Assembly: GCF_015751045.1 (NCBI RefSeq)
Contig: NZ_BNJW01000002.1
Location: 62,001-126,000, forward strand
Direction: 5' to 3'
Origin: Enterococcus lactis
GTDB lineage: Bacteria; Bacillota; Bacilli; Lactobacillales; Enterococcaceae
Length of the DNA stretch: 64,000 bases
This document shows, piece after piece, positions 17,871 to 26,844 of the stretch. The notes under the pieces were generated by a model that did no database searches, had not been told where the DNA came from, and saw nothing but the letters and a program-made list of their open reading frames with translations. The stretch's first letter is position 1. The number at the start of each line of letters is the position of its first letter. Both the position numbers and the translations under genes were made by a program.

Positions 17871-19349
17871 TTAAAAATTTCTCGTAAGTACTTTTTTTAT
17901 TTTCTGCCCTTTTATTTCATAAACTTCATCAGCCGTACGTTCGACAAAGTAGGAATCATGAGAAGTAAACAAAATCGTTCCCGGATATACTTGCATCAGC
18001 TGCTCTAAAGCTTCGATCGTTGCCATATCAATGAAATTAGTCGGTTCATCTAACAGCAATACATTACTTGGCTTAGTAAAAAGCAAAGCAATCGTCAAAC
18101 GGGTCGCTTCTCCCCCACTTAACGTACACAACGGTTTCGTCAGAGTTTCCTGAGCAAACCCTAAGTGATTCAGCAAACTACGGACAAGCGATTCCGAAAA
18201 CTCTGTTTGTCTCATGACAAAACGAATGACGGATTCTTCAGATGTCATTTGATAATCCTTTTGCTGATAGACTTGAAAGCTCACTTTCGGAGAGAGAAGG
18301 ATTCCTTCTCCTTGTTTGCGGATATGTTCCAATAAGGTTGTCTTACCTGAACCATTTTCGCCGACAATCGCGATTTTTTTACCTAAAGAAAATTGAAAAT
18401 CGCTATTTATCAGTAATGTTCTTCCGTTTCTTTCCAATTGGATATTTTGTCCCATGATTGGATAACGATTGTGGAGTGCAAGAGATTTTGGTACTGGAAA
18501 ACGGATTTGTTTCATCTGTTGCGGCTTAGTTGTTTCTCCTATTTTTTGGAGTCTTCTCTCTAATGTTTTCGCATTCTTTTGGATGGCTTTTTGTACACTG
18601 TCTTTTTGTTTAGAGGAAGACAACCGATCCGGTCTGATTTGTTGCTTTTTCTTTTTACTAGACACTTTTTCCAACTTTTCCGCTTGTTTTTTCTTTTCTT
18701 GGATCGATTTTTCCAATCGTTTTTTCTCTTTCATGATCGACTCTGCTTCTCGTAGCTGAGTCTTTTTCTCCAATTCCTTTTGAGTGAGATAGGCACTATA
18801 ATTCCCCGAAAACTCTCGGATTTCTCCGTCTTTTACTTCCCAGATTTTCGTTGCCAGCTCATCTAGAAAATAGCGGTCATGACTAACAAAAATCAGCGTG
18901 CCATAATAATAACGAAGCTCTTCAATCAGTTGATCCACACTTTTTCTATCTAGATGGGTCGTCGGCTCGTCTAGAAGCATCCCTTGTTCATAAGAAGAAA
19001 GAAGACGTATCAACTCGATCTTTCGTTCTTCCCCTCCACTCCATTTCCGTTCCGAAGTTTCTTCCAGTTTTAACTGGAAATGACTGGCTAATTCCAAATT
19101 CAGATCCTTTATTTCAGCAAGATAGGTTAATTGAGGCAGATAGTTGAAAGTAATCTCTGTTTGGATTTTCCCTTGATTGGGGATAAGTTCTCCGGCTATC
19201 AGTTTCAGCAACGTTGATTTACCGACTCCATTTTCTCCTATGATCCCTATCCGATCTTGCTGATAGACACGAAGAGAATCAATAGATAATTCTAACTGGT
19301 TACCAAAACGAACTTGCAGGTTTGTTATATTTATTGCTAAATTTTCCAT
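17871..19349 (-). CDS. msrC: ABC-F ribosomal protection protein Msr(C)
   Basis: 492 residues, two ABC domains and no membrane segments. ABC1 has GIIGENGVGKSTLLK, signature KWSGGEERK and Walker B MLLDEPTTHLD. A long basic linker (about 190-280) follows. ABC2 has AIVGENGSGKTTLLE, LSGGEATRLT and LLLDEPTNFID. I recognise the sequence as the E. faecium msrC product, an antibiotic-resistance ABC-F that dislodges macrolides and streptogramin B from the ribosome. AGGAGTG is eight bases before the ATG. A leader peptide and a long-range inverted repeat upstream suggest drug-inducible attenuation. Confidence 0.95.
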   Translation of the reverse strand: MENLAINITNLQVRFGNQLELSIDSLRVYQQDRIGIIGENGVGKSTLLKLIAGELIPNQGKIQTEITFNYLPQLTYLAEIKDLNLELASHFQLKLEETSERKWSGGEERKIELIRLLSSYEQGMLLDEPTTHLDRKSVDQLIEELRYYYGTLIFVSHDRYFLDELATKIWEVKDGEIREFSGNYSAYLTQKELEKKTQLREAESIMKEKKRLEKSIQEKKKQAEKLEKVSSKKKKQQIRPDRLSSSKQKDSVQKAIQKNAKTLERRLQKIGETTKPQQMKQIRFPVPKSLALHNRYPIMGQNIQLERNGRTLLINSDFQFSLGKKIAIVGENGSGKTTLLEHIRKQGEGILLSPKVSFQVYQQKDYQMTSEESVIRFVMRQTEFSESLVRSLLNHLGFAQETLTKPLCTLSGGEATRLTIALLFTKPSNVLLLDEPTNFIDMATIEALEQLMQVYPGTILFTSHDSYFVERTADEVYEIKGQKIKKVLTRNF

Positions 19350-19368
19350 ATGTTTTACACTCCTATTT

Positions 19369-19560
19369 CATGTAAAACAACAATTATCGATACTAAAAAA
19401 GAGCAGAAAAATCTGTTTGCAAAAAAACTGCATAACATCTTTTCCTACTCTGAACGAAATAACTATGACTAAATCATCAAATCTGTCATAGCTTTCACCT
19501 ATTCTACTGTCGTTCGAAAAAATGGACATACTCCACCCATGAAATTGTTGTTTATACATG
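19369..19560 (-). promoter_or_regulatory. long-range inverted repeat in the msrC leader (putative attenuator)
   Basis: 19543-19560 and 19369-19385 are complementary over 17 bp with one bulged base (AATTGTTGTTTTACATG against CATGTATAAACAACAATT). The first arm starts about 14 nt after the leader peptide stop, and the second ends next to the msrC ribosome-binding site. Smaller hairpins lie between, including CTATGACAGAT with its partner at about 19464-19491 and a T-rich GCAG...CTGC stem near 19402-19430. This arrangement fits ribosome-stalling attenuation. Confidence 0.65.
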
Positions 19561-19574
19561 TCTTTTGAATTTAT

Positions 19575-19622
19575 TTAGTTGTTATTCAAAAGTTCAAAAC
19601 GTAATTTCATCGATGCAGTCAT
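19575..19622 (-). CDS. msrC leader peptide
   Basis: Encodes the 15-residue peptide MTASMKLRFELLNNN, with AGGAGG about eight bases upstream of the ATG. As I recall it, the staphylococcal msr(A) leader peptide begins with the same MTASM followed by basic residues. The matching start and the position in front of an ABC-F gene make a macrolide-sensing stalling peptide very likely. It is too short for ordinary gene finding. Confidence 0.8.
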   Translation of the reverse strand: MTASMKLRFELLNNN

Positions 19623-19660
19623 TTTTCCGACCTCCTTTTTTATTAGGTTACCACACACGA

Positions 19661-19695
19661 TTCAAAAAAAGCAATAGCTACTGAATAGTAACTGA
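19661..19695 (-). terminator. terminator after the nitroreductase gene
   Basis: The minus strand reads CAGTTACT, ATTC, AGTAGCTATTG followed by seven Ts. The stem AGTTACT / AGTAGCT includes one G-U pair. It separates the nitroreductase operon from the msrC leader. Confidence 0.6.
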
Positions 19696-19702
19696 AAACC
19701 TT

Positions 19703-20332
19703 TTATTTGAACGTAGTGATCTTTTCTGGTGCTAAACGAACAGACTCATAACCTTCTTCTACCGCTTTTCCTATTGATAAAATAATAACTGGAACATAGC
19801 GGTCTTTATCCAAACCAAATGCCTCTGCCAACTGATCTGCTTCGAATCCACCAATTGGATTTGTTTCATAGCCATGATCACGTGCAACTAACATGAATTG
19901 CATAGCCGCTAAGCTAGAATCGACTTTGACTACATCGTTCATTTCTTCTCTTGAAAAGCTCTTGTAATAAGGAATGATCGCAGCTAATTGTTGATCTCTG
20001 ACTTCTTTTGGCATCTTCCCTGATTCGTAAGCTTGGTTATAGATTTCTTCGCCATATTCGTAACATTGCATATCGCCAAAAATCATGACCATTGCAGAAG
20101 AAGTATCATTTTGTCTCGTATTGAAACGGATCAAAGGACGCAAGATTTCTTTTGCTTCCTCGCTTTCAGCGACCACAAAGCGCCATGGTTGCATGTTGAC
20201 AGAAGAAGGAGCAGTCGTCGCTTCTTTGATCATTTCCAGCATTTCTTCGTGTGGGATTTTGTATGTTTCATCATATACGCGAACGGATCTTCTACCAGTC
20301 ATAATTGTTGAAAAATCATTTTTTTGTTCCAT
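19703..20332 (-). CDS. Nitroreductase family protein
   Basis: 209 residues. N-terminal RRSVRVYDETYKIPHEEMLE and APSSVNMQPWRFVVAESEEA are the FMN-binding start of the nitroreductase fold, and the C-terminus has GGFEADQLAEAFGLDKDRYV with IILSIGKAVEEGYESVRLA. These flavoproteins reduce quinones or nitro compounds with NAD(P)H; the natural substrate is not predictable. The start overlaps the marR stop by 17 nt, so the two genes form an operon under the regulator. Confidence 0.92.
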   Translation of the reverse strand: MEQKNDFSTIMTGRRSVRVYDETYKIPHEEMLEMIKEATTAPSSVNMQPWRFVVAESEEAKEILRPLIRFNTRQNDTSSAMVMIFGDMQCYEYGEEIYNQAYESGKMPKEVRDQQLAAIIPYYKSFSREEMNDVVKVDSSLAAMQFMLVARDHGYETNPIGGFEADQLAEAFGLDKDRYVPVIILSIGKAVEEGYESVRLAPEKITTFK

Positions 20333-20780
20333 TATTATTAACCTCTTTCGTTTCTGTTGTTATATTGCAAAGTTGGGTATTCAATTTATCTAAAAGTGTT
20401 AGGAATTGTTTCATTTCTGCATCGCTGAAAGCTGGGGACAGCACGGAACCTGTATCTTTATGGTCCATTTCACAATGCTCGATTTTCTGCTGGGCTTTTT
20501 CTGTCAGTGCTACGTACACTTCCCGGTTGTTCTGAGGATTTCTCTGACGCGAAACATAGCCGTTTGCTTCTAAAACCTTCAGATGACGTGTAACTGCTCC
20601 TTGATCAATCTGCAACTTTTCTTGCAAACTGCTTTGCAGCAATGGATTTTCTTCTTTCAGTCTCATCATGATCTCGTATCTAGTAAGACTTATACCGATA
20701 TTTTCCTCAAAGATCTGGACGATTTTTTGATCGGCTAATTTGATTTGATATAAAAGGTGGCTAATCTCTTCTAAAGACAT
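20316..20780 (-). CDS. MarR family transcriptional regulator
   Basis: 154 residues. The winged helix region is LTRYEIMMRLKEENPLLQSS, LQEKLQIDQGAVTRHLKVLE and ANGYVSRQRNPQNNREVYVA, which carries the MarR wing DxRxxxV-like segment (NNREVYVALT). AGGAGG precedes the ATG. It leads a two-gene operon with a nitroreductase. Two TTGACWWGTCAA palindromes lie in its promoter, so autorepression with release by a reactive or aromatic ligand is likely. Ligand unknown. Confidence 0.92.
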   Translation of the reverse strand: MSLEEISHLLYQIKLADQKIVQIFEENIGISLTRYEIMMRLKEENPLLQSSLQEKLQIDQGAVTRHLKVLEANGYVSRQRNPQNNREVYVALTEKAQQKIEHCEMDHKDTGSVLSPAFSDAEMKQFLTLLDKLNTQLCNITTETKEVNNNGTKK

Positions 20781-20800
20781 AATTTCCTCCTCTCTAATAA

Positions 20801-20827
20801 TTGACTAGTCAACGATTGACTTGTCAA
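20801..20827. promoter_or_regulatory. paired MarR operator overlapping the marR-nitroreductase promoter
   Basis: TTGACTAGTCAA (20801-20812, perfect palindrome) and TTGACTTGTCAA (20816-20827, one central mismatch) are separated by 3 nt. On the minus strand the second supplies a consensus -35 (TTGACA). Repression by promoter occlusion is expected. Confidence 0.7.
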
Positions 20828-20970
20828 TAATAGAATAAAAAAAGAAAAAAGTCAAAGAATCAGCTGTGAAATTAAAAAACAAAGGCTTTCAATAGAAATT
20901 AGTGTAAATAAAAGAAATCTCTTGTAGAATGAAAAGAAGGAACAATAAAAAAGAAAGAGAGGATAATGAT

Positions 20971-23900
20971 GTGAGAAAAAGAATAGTAGCCGCAGTATTT
21001 CTCTTAGTGAATGCGACGTTGTTACCTAATAGTCTCGTATTTGCTGATACCGTTTTGGCAAATGTTCAAACAACAGAAACATCTACCCTATCAGAAGATG
21101 AAAGCGCACCATCCCAATCAAGCCTATCTGGAGAGAATTCCTATCAAAATCTAGAAGACAGCTCTTCTGCAGTAGAAAATTTTACACCGCCAAAAATCTC
21201 TGGAAATCCCTCTTTGCAAGGAGCAAATGGTAGATTTGAACAAATGAAACCTGATAAAATCCACCTTTCAGCTTCAAAACAAACAAAGGAATCGTTCATT
21301 CAGCAGCAATCTGCTCATAGCTACATTGATACGCAAGGTGTGTATGAGATTGTCTCTACTGATGTCCAGCTACCCGATGGACAATGGGTGGATAAAGGAA
21401 CGATCCAACTAGTCATACCAACAGAGCCAACAGAACAAGTCACCAATTATCTGGCCTATTATGTAGCAAAAAAAATCAAAACCTATTCTTTACCCTTGGA
21501 AAAATCAGCAGATTTCTTGATGTTTGACGATTCGATCACTCTAGACAAGGAGCATTTTCTTTCTTCCGTACGTGCGTATTACTCAGAAGTTGCAGCTGGT
21601 CCTATCATTCAAACACATATAAGTATGACAGAAACCTATACGACTCTGAATGAAACAGATATTTATCCTACCTTCTATCGCCAAGAAGAACATCAAAAAA
21701 TATCTGGACCAGCCCTCATCACGGATAAAGTAGCGTTATCGGATCAAACAACTTGGGTACATATCCAAACAGCAAACTATGAAGGATGGGTAGCAGCAAA
21801 CTCTGTAACTGCTCATGAGCCAAAAACAGTTCCAGTTGAAGCATCACAAGGTCAGCTTTCTGAATCAGCCGTTACCTCTCTGTCACTTGATCAAGCTTGG
21901 TTAGAACAATCAGAGGAAACCATTTCACATTCAGAAAGTTATCACGTACAAAGAGCAGTCCAAATCAGCGATCAAGTGTTTTATGTGCTGACAGCAAAGG
22001 ATTCTTCAATCGTTTTTGTCCCACAGAAAGAATTCCAACCAAAGGATCCAGTATCAGCAGAGACTGATTTCTCAAATGAACAGATAGGAACAGCTGAAAG
22101 TACAGCATCTGATTCAAAAGAAACAACTGATTCTTCTTTCCAGCCGCAAAACAAAGTGCCACAGACAGATGAATCTACCTTGCGTACTGCACATCCATCT
22201 ATTACTTATAGTACACATGTCAAAAATCGTGGTTGGCTGCCAAATGTTTCTAGCGGTCAACTTTCAGGAACAACAGGTCAATCTTTACAAGTAGAAGCTT
22301 TTCGTATCCATCTTTCATCCTCCCTCTCTGGTGCTATTGAATACACCTCTTATGTCCAAGGTTCAGGATGGCAAAATTGGGTAGCTAACGGCGCTATTTC
22401 TGGAACGACTGGACAAGTCAAACAGATTGAAGGAATCAATATTCGATTAACTGGACAATTAGCAGCAACTTACAATGTTTATTATAGAGTCCATGTACGA
22501 AATTTTGGCTGGCTTCCTTGGACAATGAACGAAAATCCTTCCGGAACACTTGGATACGGTCATCAAATCGAAGCAATTGAAATCCAATTATTGGACAAAA
22601 ACAGTTCCGGCCCTGCTACTAACGGTATTTCTTATATCGAAAAGGAACCATCCGTATTGGCGAATACTCACGTAACTAACAGAGGATGGTTAGGCCAGAC
22701 AGATGCTGCTAATCAAGCTGGTACGACTGGCCAACGGTTAAGTCTTCAAGCAATGCAACTGCGTTTATCTGAAAATACAATTGGTGGCGGTATCACTTAT
22801 CAATCCCATATCGCTAACAAATGTTGGGAAACCAACTGGGCACAAAATGGCACGATTTCTGGTACGACTGGACAAAATCTGCCTATTGAGGCGATCCGCA
22901 TCAATCTGACTGGCACAATCAGCACCCGATATGACGTTTATTATCGTGTACATGCACAAGAATTTGGCTGGATGAACTGGGCAAAGAACGGTGAATCAGC
23001 TGGTACACAAAGCTATGCTTACCGTGCAGAAGCGATTCAAATTGTATTAGTAAGGAAAGGAGGAGCCGCACCTGGTGCAACTACTCGCGCCTTTCGTATA
23101 GCTCCGCCTAGAATCACGTTGCAAGGACATGTATCGAATATTGGCTGGGTAAGCCAAACGAGCCTGAACAACTCGATCAGCTACGCAAATCAAGGAAGAC
23201 AATTTGAAGCGATTCGCGCAAATTTAGGAACATCAAGGTATACTGGCGGTATCCAATATGATTCACACATAGCTGACAGCGGTTGGACCAGAACTGTATC
23301 CAATGGAGCGATCTCAGGAACGACTGGACAAAATCGCTCTCTTCAAGCCTTTTCCTTTCAGTTGACAGGAGAACTTGCTGAAAACTATGATATTTATTAT
23401 CGTGCCTTTGTTCGTTCCAGAGGCTGGTTAGGCTGGGCATCAAATGGACAAAAAGCAGGCTCTGTCAGAATGAATTTGCCTGTTGAAGGTATCCAGCTAA
23501 CCATTGTTGAAAACGACCGGCGGCCAAGCGGCTATCAGCCAAACCAACTGACGATTCTAGGACAAGTGAATGATCAGACACCTCAGGGAAGATTCATCAA
23601 TTCTGTCAGCCAAAGTGCGAATCGTATCGCGCCTGCTCATGGCTTGTATACTTCTGTCATGTTGGCTCAAGCGATCCTAGAAACAGGATATGGCACAAGC
23701 TATCTAGCTCAGCACGCGAATAACTTCTTTGGGATGAAATTCAAAGACGGCGAAGATGAAGGAAAGTATGGCTATATCTGGCATATATCTAACGAAGTGA
23801 TCAATGGTGTCGTTGTCCCTGTCAATTCAAAATTTCGGGTCTATCAGTCTACTGACCAATCCTTCTTAGATAACGCCTTAAAATTAAGATATGGTGTTTC

Positions 23901-24057
23901 TTGGGACCCAAACCGATATGCGGGGACATGGAAAGTCAATGCACGTTCTTACAGAGATGCTACCCGTGCATTAACAGGAACATACGCGACAGATCCTGAT
24001 TACGGTCAAAAATTGAATAATCTGATCGAATATTGGAAGCTGGATCAATTTGATTGA
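20971..24057 (+). CDS. Secreted glucosaminidase-family protein with nine ChW repeats
   Basis: About 1028 residues. A signal peptide (VRKRIVAAVFLLVNATLLPN, cleavage near FADTV) is followed by a Ser/Thr-rich region and an SH3-like segment (around WVHIQTANYEGWVAANSV). Nine ChW-type repeats of ~37 and spacer residues run from about 414 to 847. A C-terminal GH73/glucosaminidase domain (about 857-1028) has the catalytic Glu in LAQAILETGYGTSYL (E904). It likely cuts peptidoglycan at GlcNAc; ChW repeats may bind wall or host ligands. GTG at 20971 is preferred over ATG at 20929 because AGAGAGG lies just before it. Repeat 5 has CW where the others have GW. Confidence 0.85.
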   Translation: MRKRIVAAVFLLVNATLLPNSLVFADTVLANVQTTETSTLSEDESAPSQSSLSGENSYQNLEDSSSAVENFTPPKISGNPSLQGANGRFEQMKPDKIHLSASKQTKESFIQQQSAHSYIDTQGVYEIVSTDVQLPDGQWVDKGTIQLVIPTEPTEQVTNYLAYYVAKKIKTYSLPLEKSADFLMFDDSITLDKEHFLSSVRAYYSEVAAGPIIQTHISMTETYTTLNETDIYPTFYRQEEHQKISGPALITDKVALSDQTTWVHIQTANYEGWVAANSVTAHEPKTVPVEASQGQLSESAVTSLSLDQAWLEQSEETISHSESYHVQRAVQISDQVFYVLTAKDSSIVFVPQKEFQPKDPVSAETDFSNEQIGTAESTASDSKETTDSSFQPQNKVPQTDESTLRTAHPSITYSTHVKNRGWLPNVSSGQLSGTTGQSLQVEAFRIHLSSSLSGAIEYTSYVQGSGWQNWVANGAISGTTGQVKQIEGINIRLTGQLAATYNVYYRVHVRNFGWLPWTMNENPSGTLGYGHQIEAIEIQLLDKNSSGPATNGISYIEKEPSVLANTHVTNRGWLGQTDAANQAGTTGQRLSLQAMQLRLSENTIGGGITYQSHIANKCWETNWAQNGTISGTTGQNLPIEAIRINLTGTISTRYDVYYRVHAQEFGWMNWAKNGESAGTQSYAYRAEAIQIVLVRKGGAAPGATTRAFRIAPPRITLQGHVSNIGWVSQTSLNNSISYANQGRQFEAIRANLGTSRYTGGIQYDSHIADSGWTRTVSNGAISGTTGQNRSLQAFSFQLTGELAENYDIYYRAFVRSRGWLGWASNGQKAGSVRMNLPVEGIQLTIVENDRRPSGYQPNQLTILGQVNDQTPQGRFINSVSQSANRIAPAHGLYTSVMLAQAILETGYGTSYLAQHANNFFGMKFKDGEDEGKYGYIWHISNEVINGVVVPVNSKFRVYQSTDQSFLDNALKLRYGVSWDPNRYAGTWKVNARSYRDATRALTGTYATDPDYGQKLNNLIEYWKLDQFD

Positions 24058-24065
24058 ACGGGCAT

Positions 24066-24350
24066 AAAAAAAGGTTGTGACAAGAATGTTGTCACAACCT
24101 TTTTTGAGTAAATGGTGTTCAATCAGCTGACCCTCGGTATTAGCTCAAAAAACGGCAAAATATGAAGAACTATTTTTCCGTTTGTTTCTCTAATACTCAG
24201 GTCAGGACGCTGATTTCACAACCTCTGATACATGGTGTTCCAGAAATACCTTCTTCGAGAATAAGCTGAAATCTCACAAAAATTGGAGAAACAATTGTCG
24301 TCAATTCCTTCTTATTTCTTGAAGCTGACCACTTCTGTCACAACCTCTTT
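24066..24350 (+). repeat. EFAR-like palindromic repeat, copy D (head plus two modules)
   Basis: Head AAAAAAGGTTGTGACAA / TTGTCACAACCTTTTTT (24066-24105) is also the terminator for the preceding gene. Module 1 ends at TTTCACAACCTCT near 24226, and module 2 at TGTCACAACCTCT (24336-24348). The element fills the gap between two convergent glucosaminidase genes and ends 1 nt before the stop of the second. Confidence 0.88.
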
Positions 24351-25619
24351 TTAATAACCATAAAATCCTATTCCTTCATATCTCCAGCCCATTGGCGTTA
24401 GCCAATCTCTTTCTTTCGCACTTAAGGTATAGTGATGGGTACCAGTTTTTTCATTTGGATTGAATAGTCGATAGATTGGCTTGGAACCACCAGAGTAAAA
24501 ACTTAGACCTTCATAGCGCCAACCGATTTTTGTTAAGGAGTTGATCTCAGATTGCGCCATTGTGTAATGATGGTCTCCGCTGTAAGGATTGTATAAACGG
24601 TAGACAGGCTGTCCACTGTTTGGTGCTTGCCAAGCAATTCCTTCATATTCCCAGCCTACAGTTGGCAGATAATTTTTTTCGCCGGCATTCAATGTATACA
24701 AATGCTCTCCTGTATGACGATTATATAAACGATACATTGGAGAAGTTGAAGTTGGTGCTGTATCATACTGCGTCAGATTGTAAGTCTCGATTACATTGTT
24801 TAGTGTAGCACCATAATTAGGCGCAGTGGCATAACGACCGGTCAACCAAGCTGTAGCATCCTTGTAAGAGTTCGTATTGCTTTTCCATGCACCAGAATAG
24901 TAATACACGCCCGGCTGGAAAGAAGTCGTCTTCAATACCGTCACATTATCTTGTAATGATTCTTTGTACGAAGGATATTTTCTAAAAGCAGCATTTACCG
25001 TAATCCATTGTCCATTGACATATTCCGAAGTAGGCATCGTAACAGATTGACCATTATAGCTTCCTTTGATTCCAAATAGATTGTAATTAGGAGCAGAAGC
25101 CAAGGCACTGTTCCCCCAGCCGCTTTCAACGATTGCTTGTGCAATCATGACTGATGCGTATAAGTCATTGGCACTTGCCAAACTTTGTGCAGTGGATGCA
25201 ATACTATCAATGAATGCTTGTTGAGAATTAGCAGATGAGCGGGCAGAAAAAGCGTAGCCAGTATAGTTTTCGAATTCAGACAAATCTGCTTGATGGGTAT
25301 GTGTCAATGTTTGTCCATCTGTCAATTGGTTCGTGATTTCTTCCGCATTCTCTGGATTTTTCTGAGCTTCTGCTGATGTGCTTTTTTCCGTTTGCGGTTG
25401 TTCTGTTGTCCCTGTTGTTGATTCTTCAGTTGAAACCGTATTTTCGGAGACAGTAGCTGACTGCAACGTACTTTCTGTATCGTTTTCAATTCCTATTTCT
25501 GAAGAACTCGTTGTCTGAGCTGTGACTGTTCCTGTCGTTTCTTCAGCTAGCACGGTTGTGTTGGCAACTGCTAGATTTCCTAAAAGAATAACGCTAAATA
25601 ATAAATTTCTTGCTTTCAT
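24351..25619 (-). CDS. Secreted glucosaminidase (GH73) with C-terminal DUF5648 domain
   Basis: 422 residues. Signal peptide [20 protein letters not shown], cleaved near VLAEE, then a Thr/Ser/Glu-rich stretch (30-115). The GH73-like domain (about 134-285) has catalytic Glu165 in [12 protein letters not shown] and NYNLFGIKG. The end (about 293-422) holds three tandem repeats starting [30 protein letters not shown] and [17 protein letters not shown], the DUF5648 pattern. It is secreted, with no anchor motif visible. AAAGGAG precedes the ATG. It converges with the ChW glucosaminidase and is followed upstream by GlcNAc PTS genes. Confidence 0.9.
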   Translation of the reverse strand: MKARNLLFSVILLGNLAVANTTVLAEETTGTVTAQTTSSSEIGIENDTESTLQSATVSENTVSTEESTTGTTEQPQTEKSTSAEAQKNPENAEEITNQLTDGQTLTHTHQADLSEFENYTGYAFSARSSANSQQAFIDSIASTAQSLASANDLYASVMIAQAIVESGWGNSALASAPNYNLFGIKGSYNGQSVTMPTSEYVNGQWITVNAAFRKYPSYKESLQDNVTVLKTTSFQPGVYYYSGAWKSNTNSYKDATAWLTGRYATAPNYGATLNNVIETYNLTQYDTAPTSTSPMYRLYNRHTGEHLYTLNAGEKNYLPTVGWEYEGIAWQAPNSGQPVYRLYNPYSGDHHYTMAQSEINSLTKIGWRYEGLSFYSGGSKPIYRLFNPNEKTGTHHYTLSAKERDWLTPMGWRYEGIGFYGY

Positions 25620-25779
25620 TCTTTTTCTCCTTTAAATATGAAACTTTACCTAAATAACAGTGTAACTAAAAAAGTAAAAGTAAGTCAATGCTCATAATTA
25701 AATAACATACGTTTCTTTATTTTGTGCTCTCAATGATCCTCATATATTCCATTAAATTACTATAATTATAAAAAAAGAA

Positions 25780-25808
25780 TTGACAAAACATAACTGTCTA
25801 TATAAAAT
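25780..25808 (+). promoter_or_regulatory. promoter of the antiterminator-nagE operon
   Basis: TTGACA (25780-25785), a 17-nt spacer, then TAAAAT (25803-25808): a near-consensus vegetative promoter directly upstream of the cre-like site and RAT. Confidence 0.85.
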
Positions 25809-25821
25809 GATTACGTTAACA
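25808..25821 (+). promoter_or_regulatory. cre-like CcpA site
   Basis: TGATTACGTTAACA matches the cre consensus TGWNANCGNTNWCA at all but one fixed position. It overlaps the -10 end and start of transcription, where CcpA binding would repress initiation. Confidence 0.65.
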
Positions 25822-25829
25822 ATAATTCG

Positions 25830-25863
25830 TTTCATGTGACTAGATCATACTAGGCATGAAAAA
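25830..25863 (+). ncRNA. ribonucleic antiterminator (RAT) for the BglG-type protein
   Basis: TTTCATG and CATGAAA form the outer stem around TGACTAGATCATACTAGG, giving the two asymmetric bulges typical of RATs (TGACT... and ...AGGC). Its 3' end overlaps the 5' arm of the following terminator, so the two structures exclude each other. Confidence 0.8.
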
Positions 25864-25897
25864 TCTCTGAGGAACATGGTTTCCTAGGAGGTTTTTC
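25858..25897 (+). terminator. antitermination-controlled terminator
   Basis: Stem GAAAAATCTCTGAGGAA with TTTCCTAGGAGGTTTTTC, with a short loop and T-rich end. It lies between the promoter and the antiterminator gene and shares GAAAA with the RAT. Confidence 0.8.
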
Positions 25898-25971
25898 GTG
25901 TCTATTTTTGTTTGGCCGCAATCAACTGGTCTAGCAGACATGAAAACCAAATCTTCAAAAAGGGTGCGCGC

Positions 25972-26844
25972 ATGAAAATCAAAAAGATCTTTAATCAAAA
26001 TGCAGTATTGGTAGATGACGGTGGGCAGGAAAAAGTAGCTATTGGAAAAGGAATTGGATTTGACAGAAAAAGAAATGATTTGATCTTTGATCGTGATATT
26101 GAGCGGATATTCGTCATGGAGCCAGAAGGACAAATCAAATTGCAAAATCTACTCAATCAGATCGATGAACGCTTTTTGTTTGCAGCAGAAACAATCATCG
26201 ATCATGCGGAAACTGTCTTGATGGAGAAACTGAATGAACATGTGTTGATCGCTTTGACCGACCACATTGCTTTTTCTGCGGAGAATATCAATAACGGTAT
26301 CGTCATCCGCAACAAGCTTTTGAGAGAAATCGAAGTGCTTTACAGTGATGAATTCAGTATTGCTCAATGGGCAGTAGAATATCTGACAAAAGAGCTTGGG
26401 ATTCCATACACTTATGACGAAGCAGGATATATCGCAATCCATATCCACAGCGGTCGAAGCGGTCGAAATAATAACCATCGCAGTATCCGTGAAGTGACGA
26501 TTGTATCTGATATCATCCATTTAGTGGAATCAGAATTGGAAACAGATATCCATTCAGAACCATTTTCACTGAATTATTCAAGACTGGTGAATCATTTACG
26601 ACTGCTTCTACAACGAACCCATGCGCAACAATATGCTGTCTTGGATACGGAAATCGTAGAAATGGTCAAACGAAAATACCCAGAAAGCTATAAGATTTCT
26701 AAAAAAATCCGTGTGTTGCTGACCAAAGAATACCAGCTCGCGATCACGAAAGAAGAACTGGGTTACTTGGCCATCCATATCGAGCGTTTAAGAAGCGCAA
26801 TCGTACAAACAAATGTTAACAATCATGAGGAGGAAAAAAATTGA
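25972..26844 (+). CDS. BglG/LicT-type transcriptional antiterminator for the GlcNAc PTS operon
   Basis: 290 residues. An N-terminal CAT RNA-binding domain (MKIKKIFNQNAVLVDDGGQE to about 55) is followed by PRD1 (about 65-170, with HVLIALTDHI and IAIHIHSGR) and PRD2 (about 170-285, with YLAIHIERL). Phosphorylation of PRD histidines by the PTS controls RNA binding. It should bind the RAT at 25830-25863 and allow transcription of itself and the EIICBA gene when GlcNAc is present. The start at 25972 follows AAAGGGTG. Its stop overlaps the next start. Confidence 0.92.
   Translation: MKIKKIFNQNAVLVDDGGQEKVAIGKGIGFDRKRNDLIFDRDIERIFVMEPEGQIKLQNLLNQIDERFLFAAETIIDHAETVLMEKLNEHVLIALTDHIAFSAENINNGIVIRNKLLREIEVLYSDEFSIAQWAVEYLTKELGIPYTYDEAGYIAIHIHSGRSGRNNNHRSIREVTIVSDIIHLVESELETDIHSEPFSLNYSRLVNHLRLLLQRTHAQQYAVLDTEIVEMVKRKYPESYKISKKIRVLLTKEYQLAITKEELGYLAIHIERLRSAIVQTNVNNHEEEKN

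Noticed and set aside
19368-19559. A 63-residue protein upstream of msrC
   Set aside because: It lies inside the attenuator leader and covers both arms of the inverted repeat. There is no ribosome-binding site before its ATG; the real leader frame is 19575-19622.
22210-23512. CRISPR-like or tandem DNA repeats
   Set aside because: The periodicity is at protein level (ChW repeats) with divergent codons, inside a continuous coding frame.
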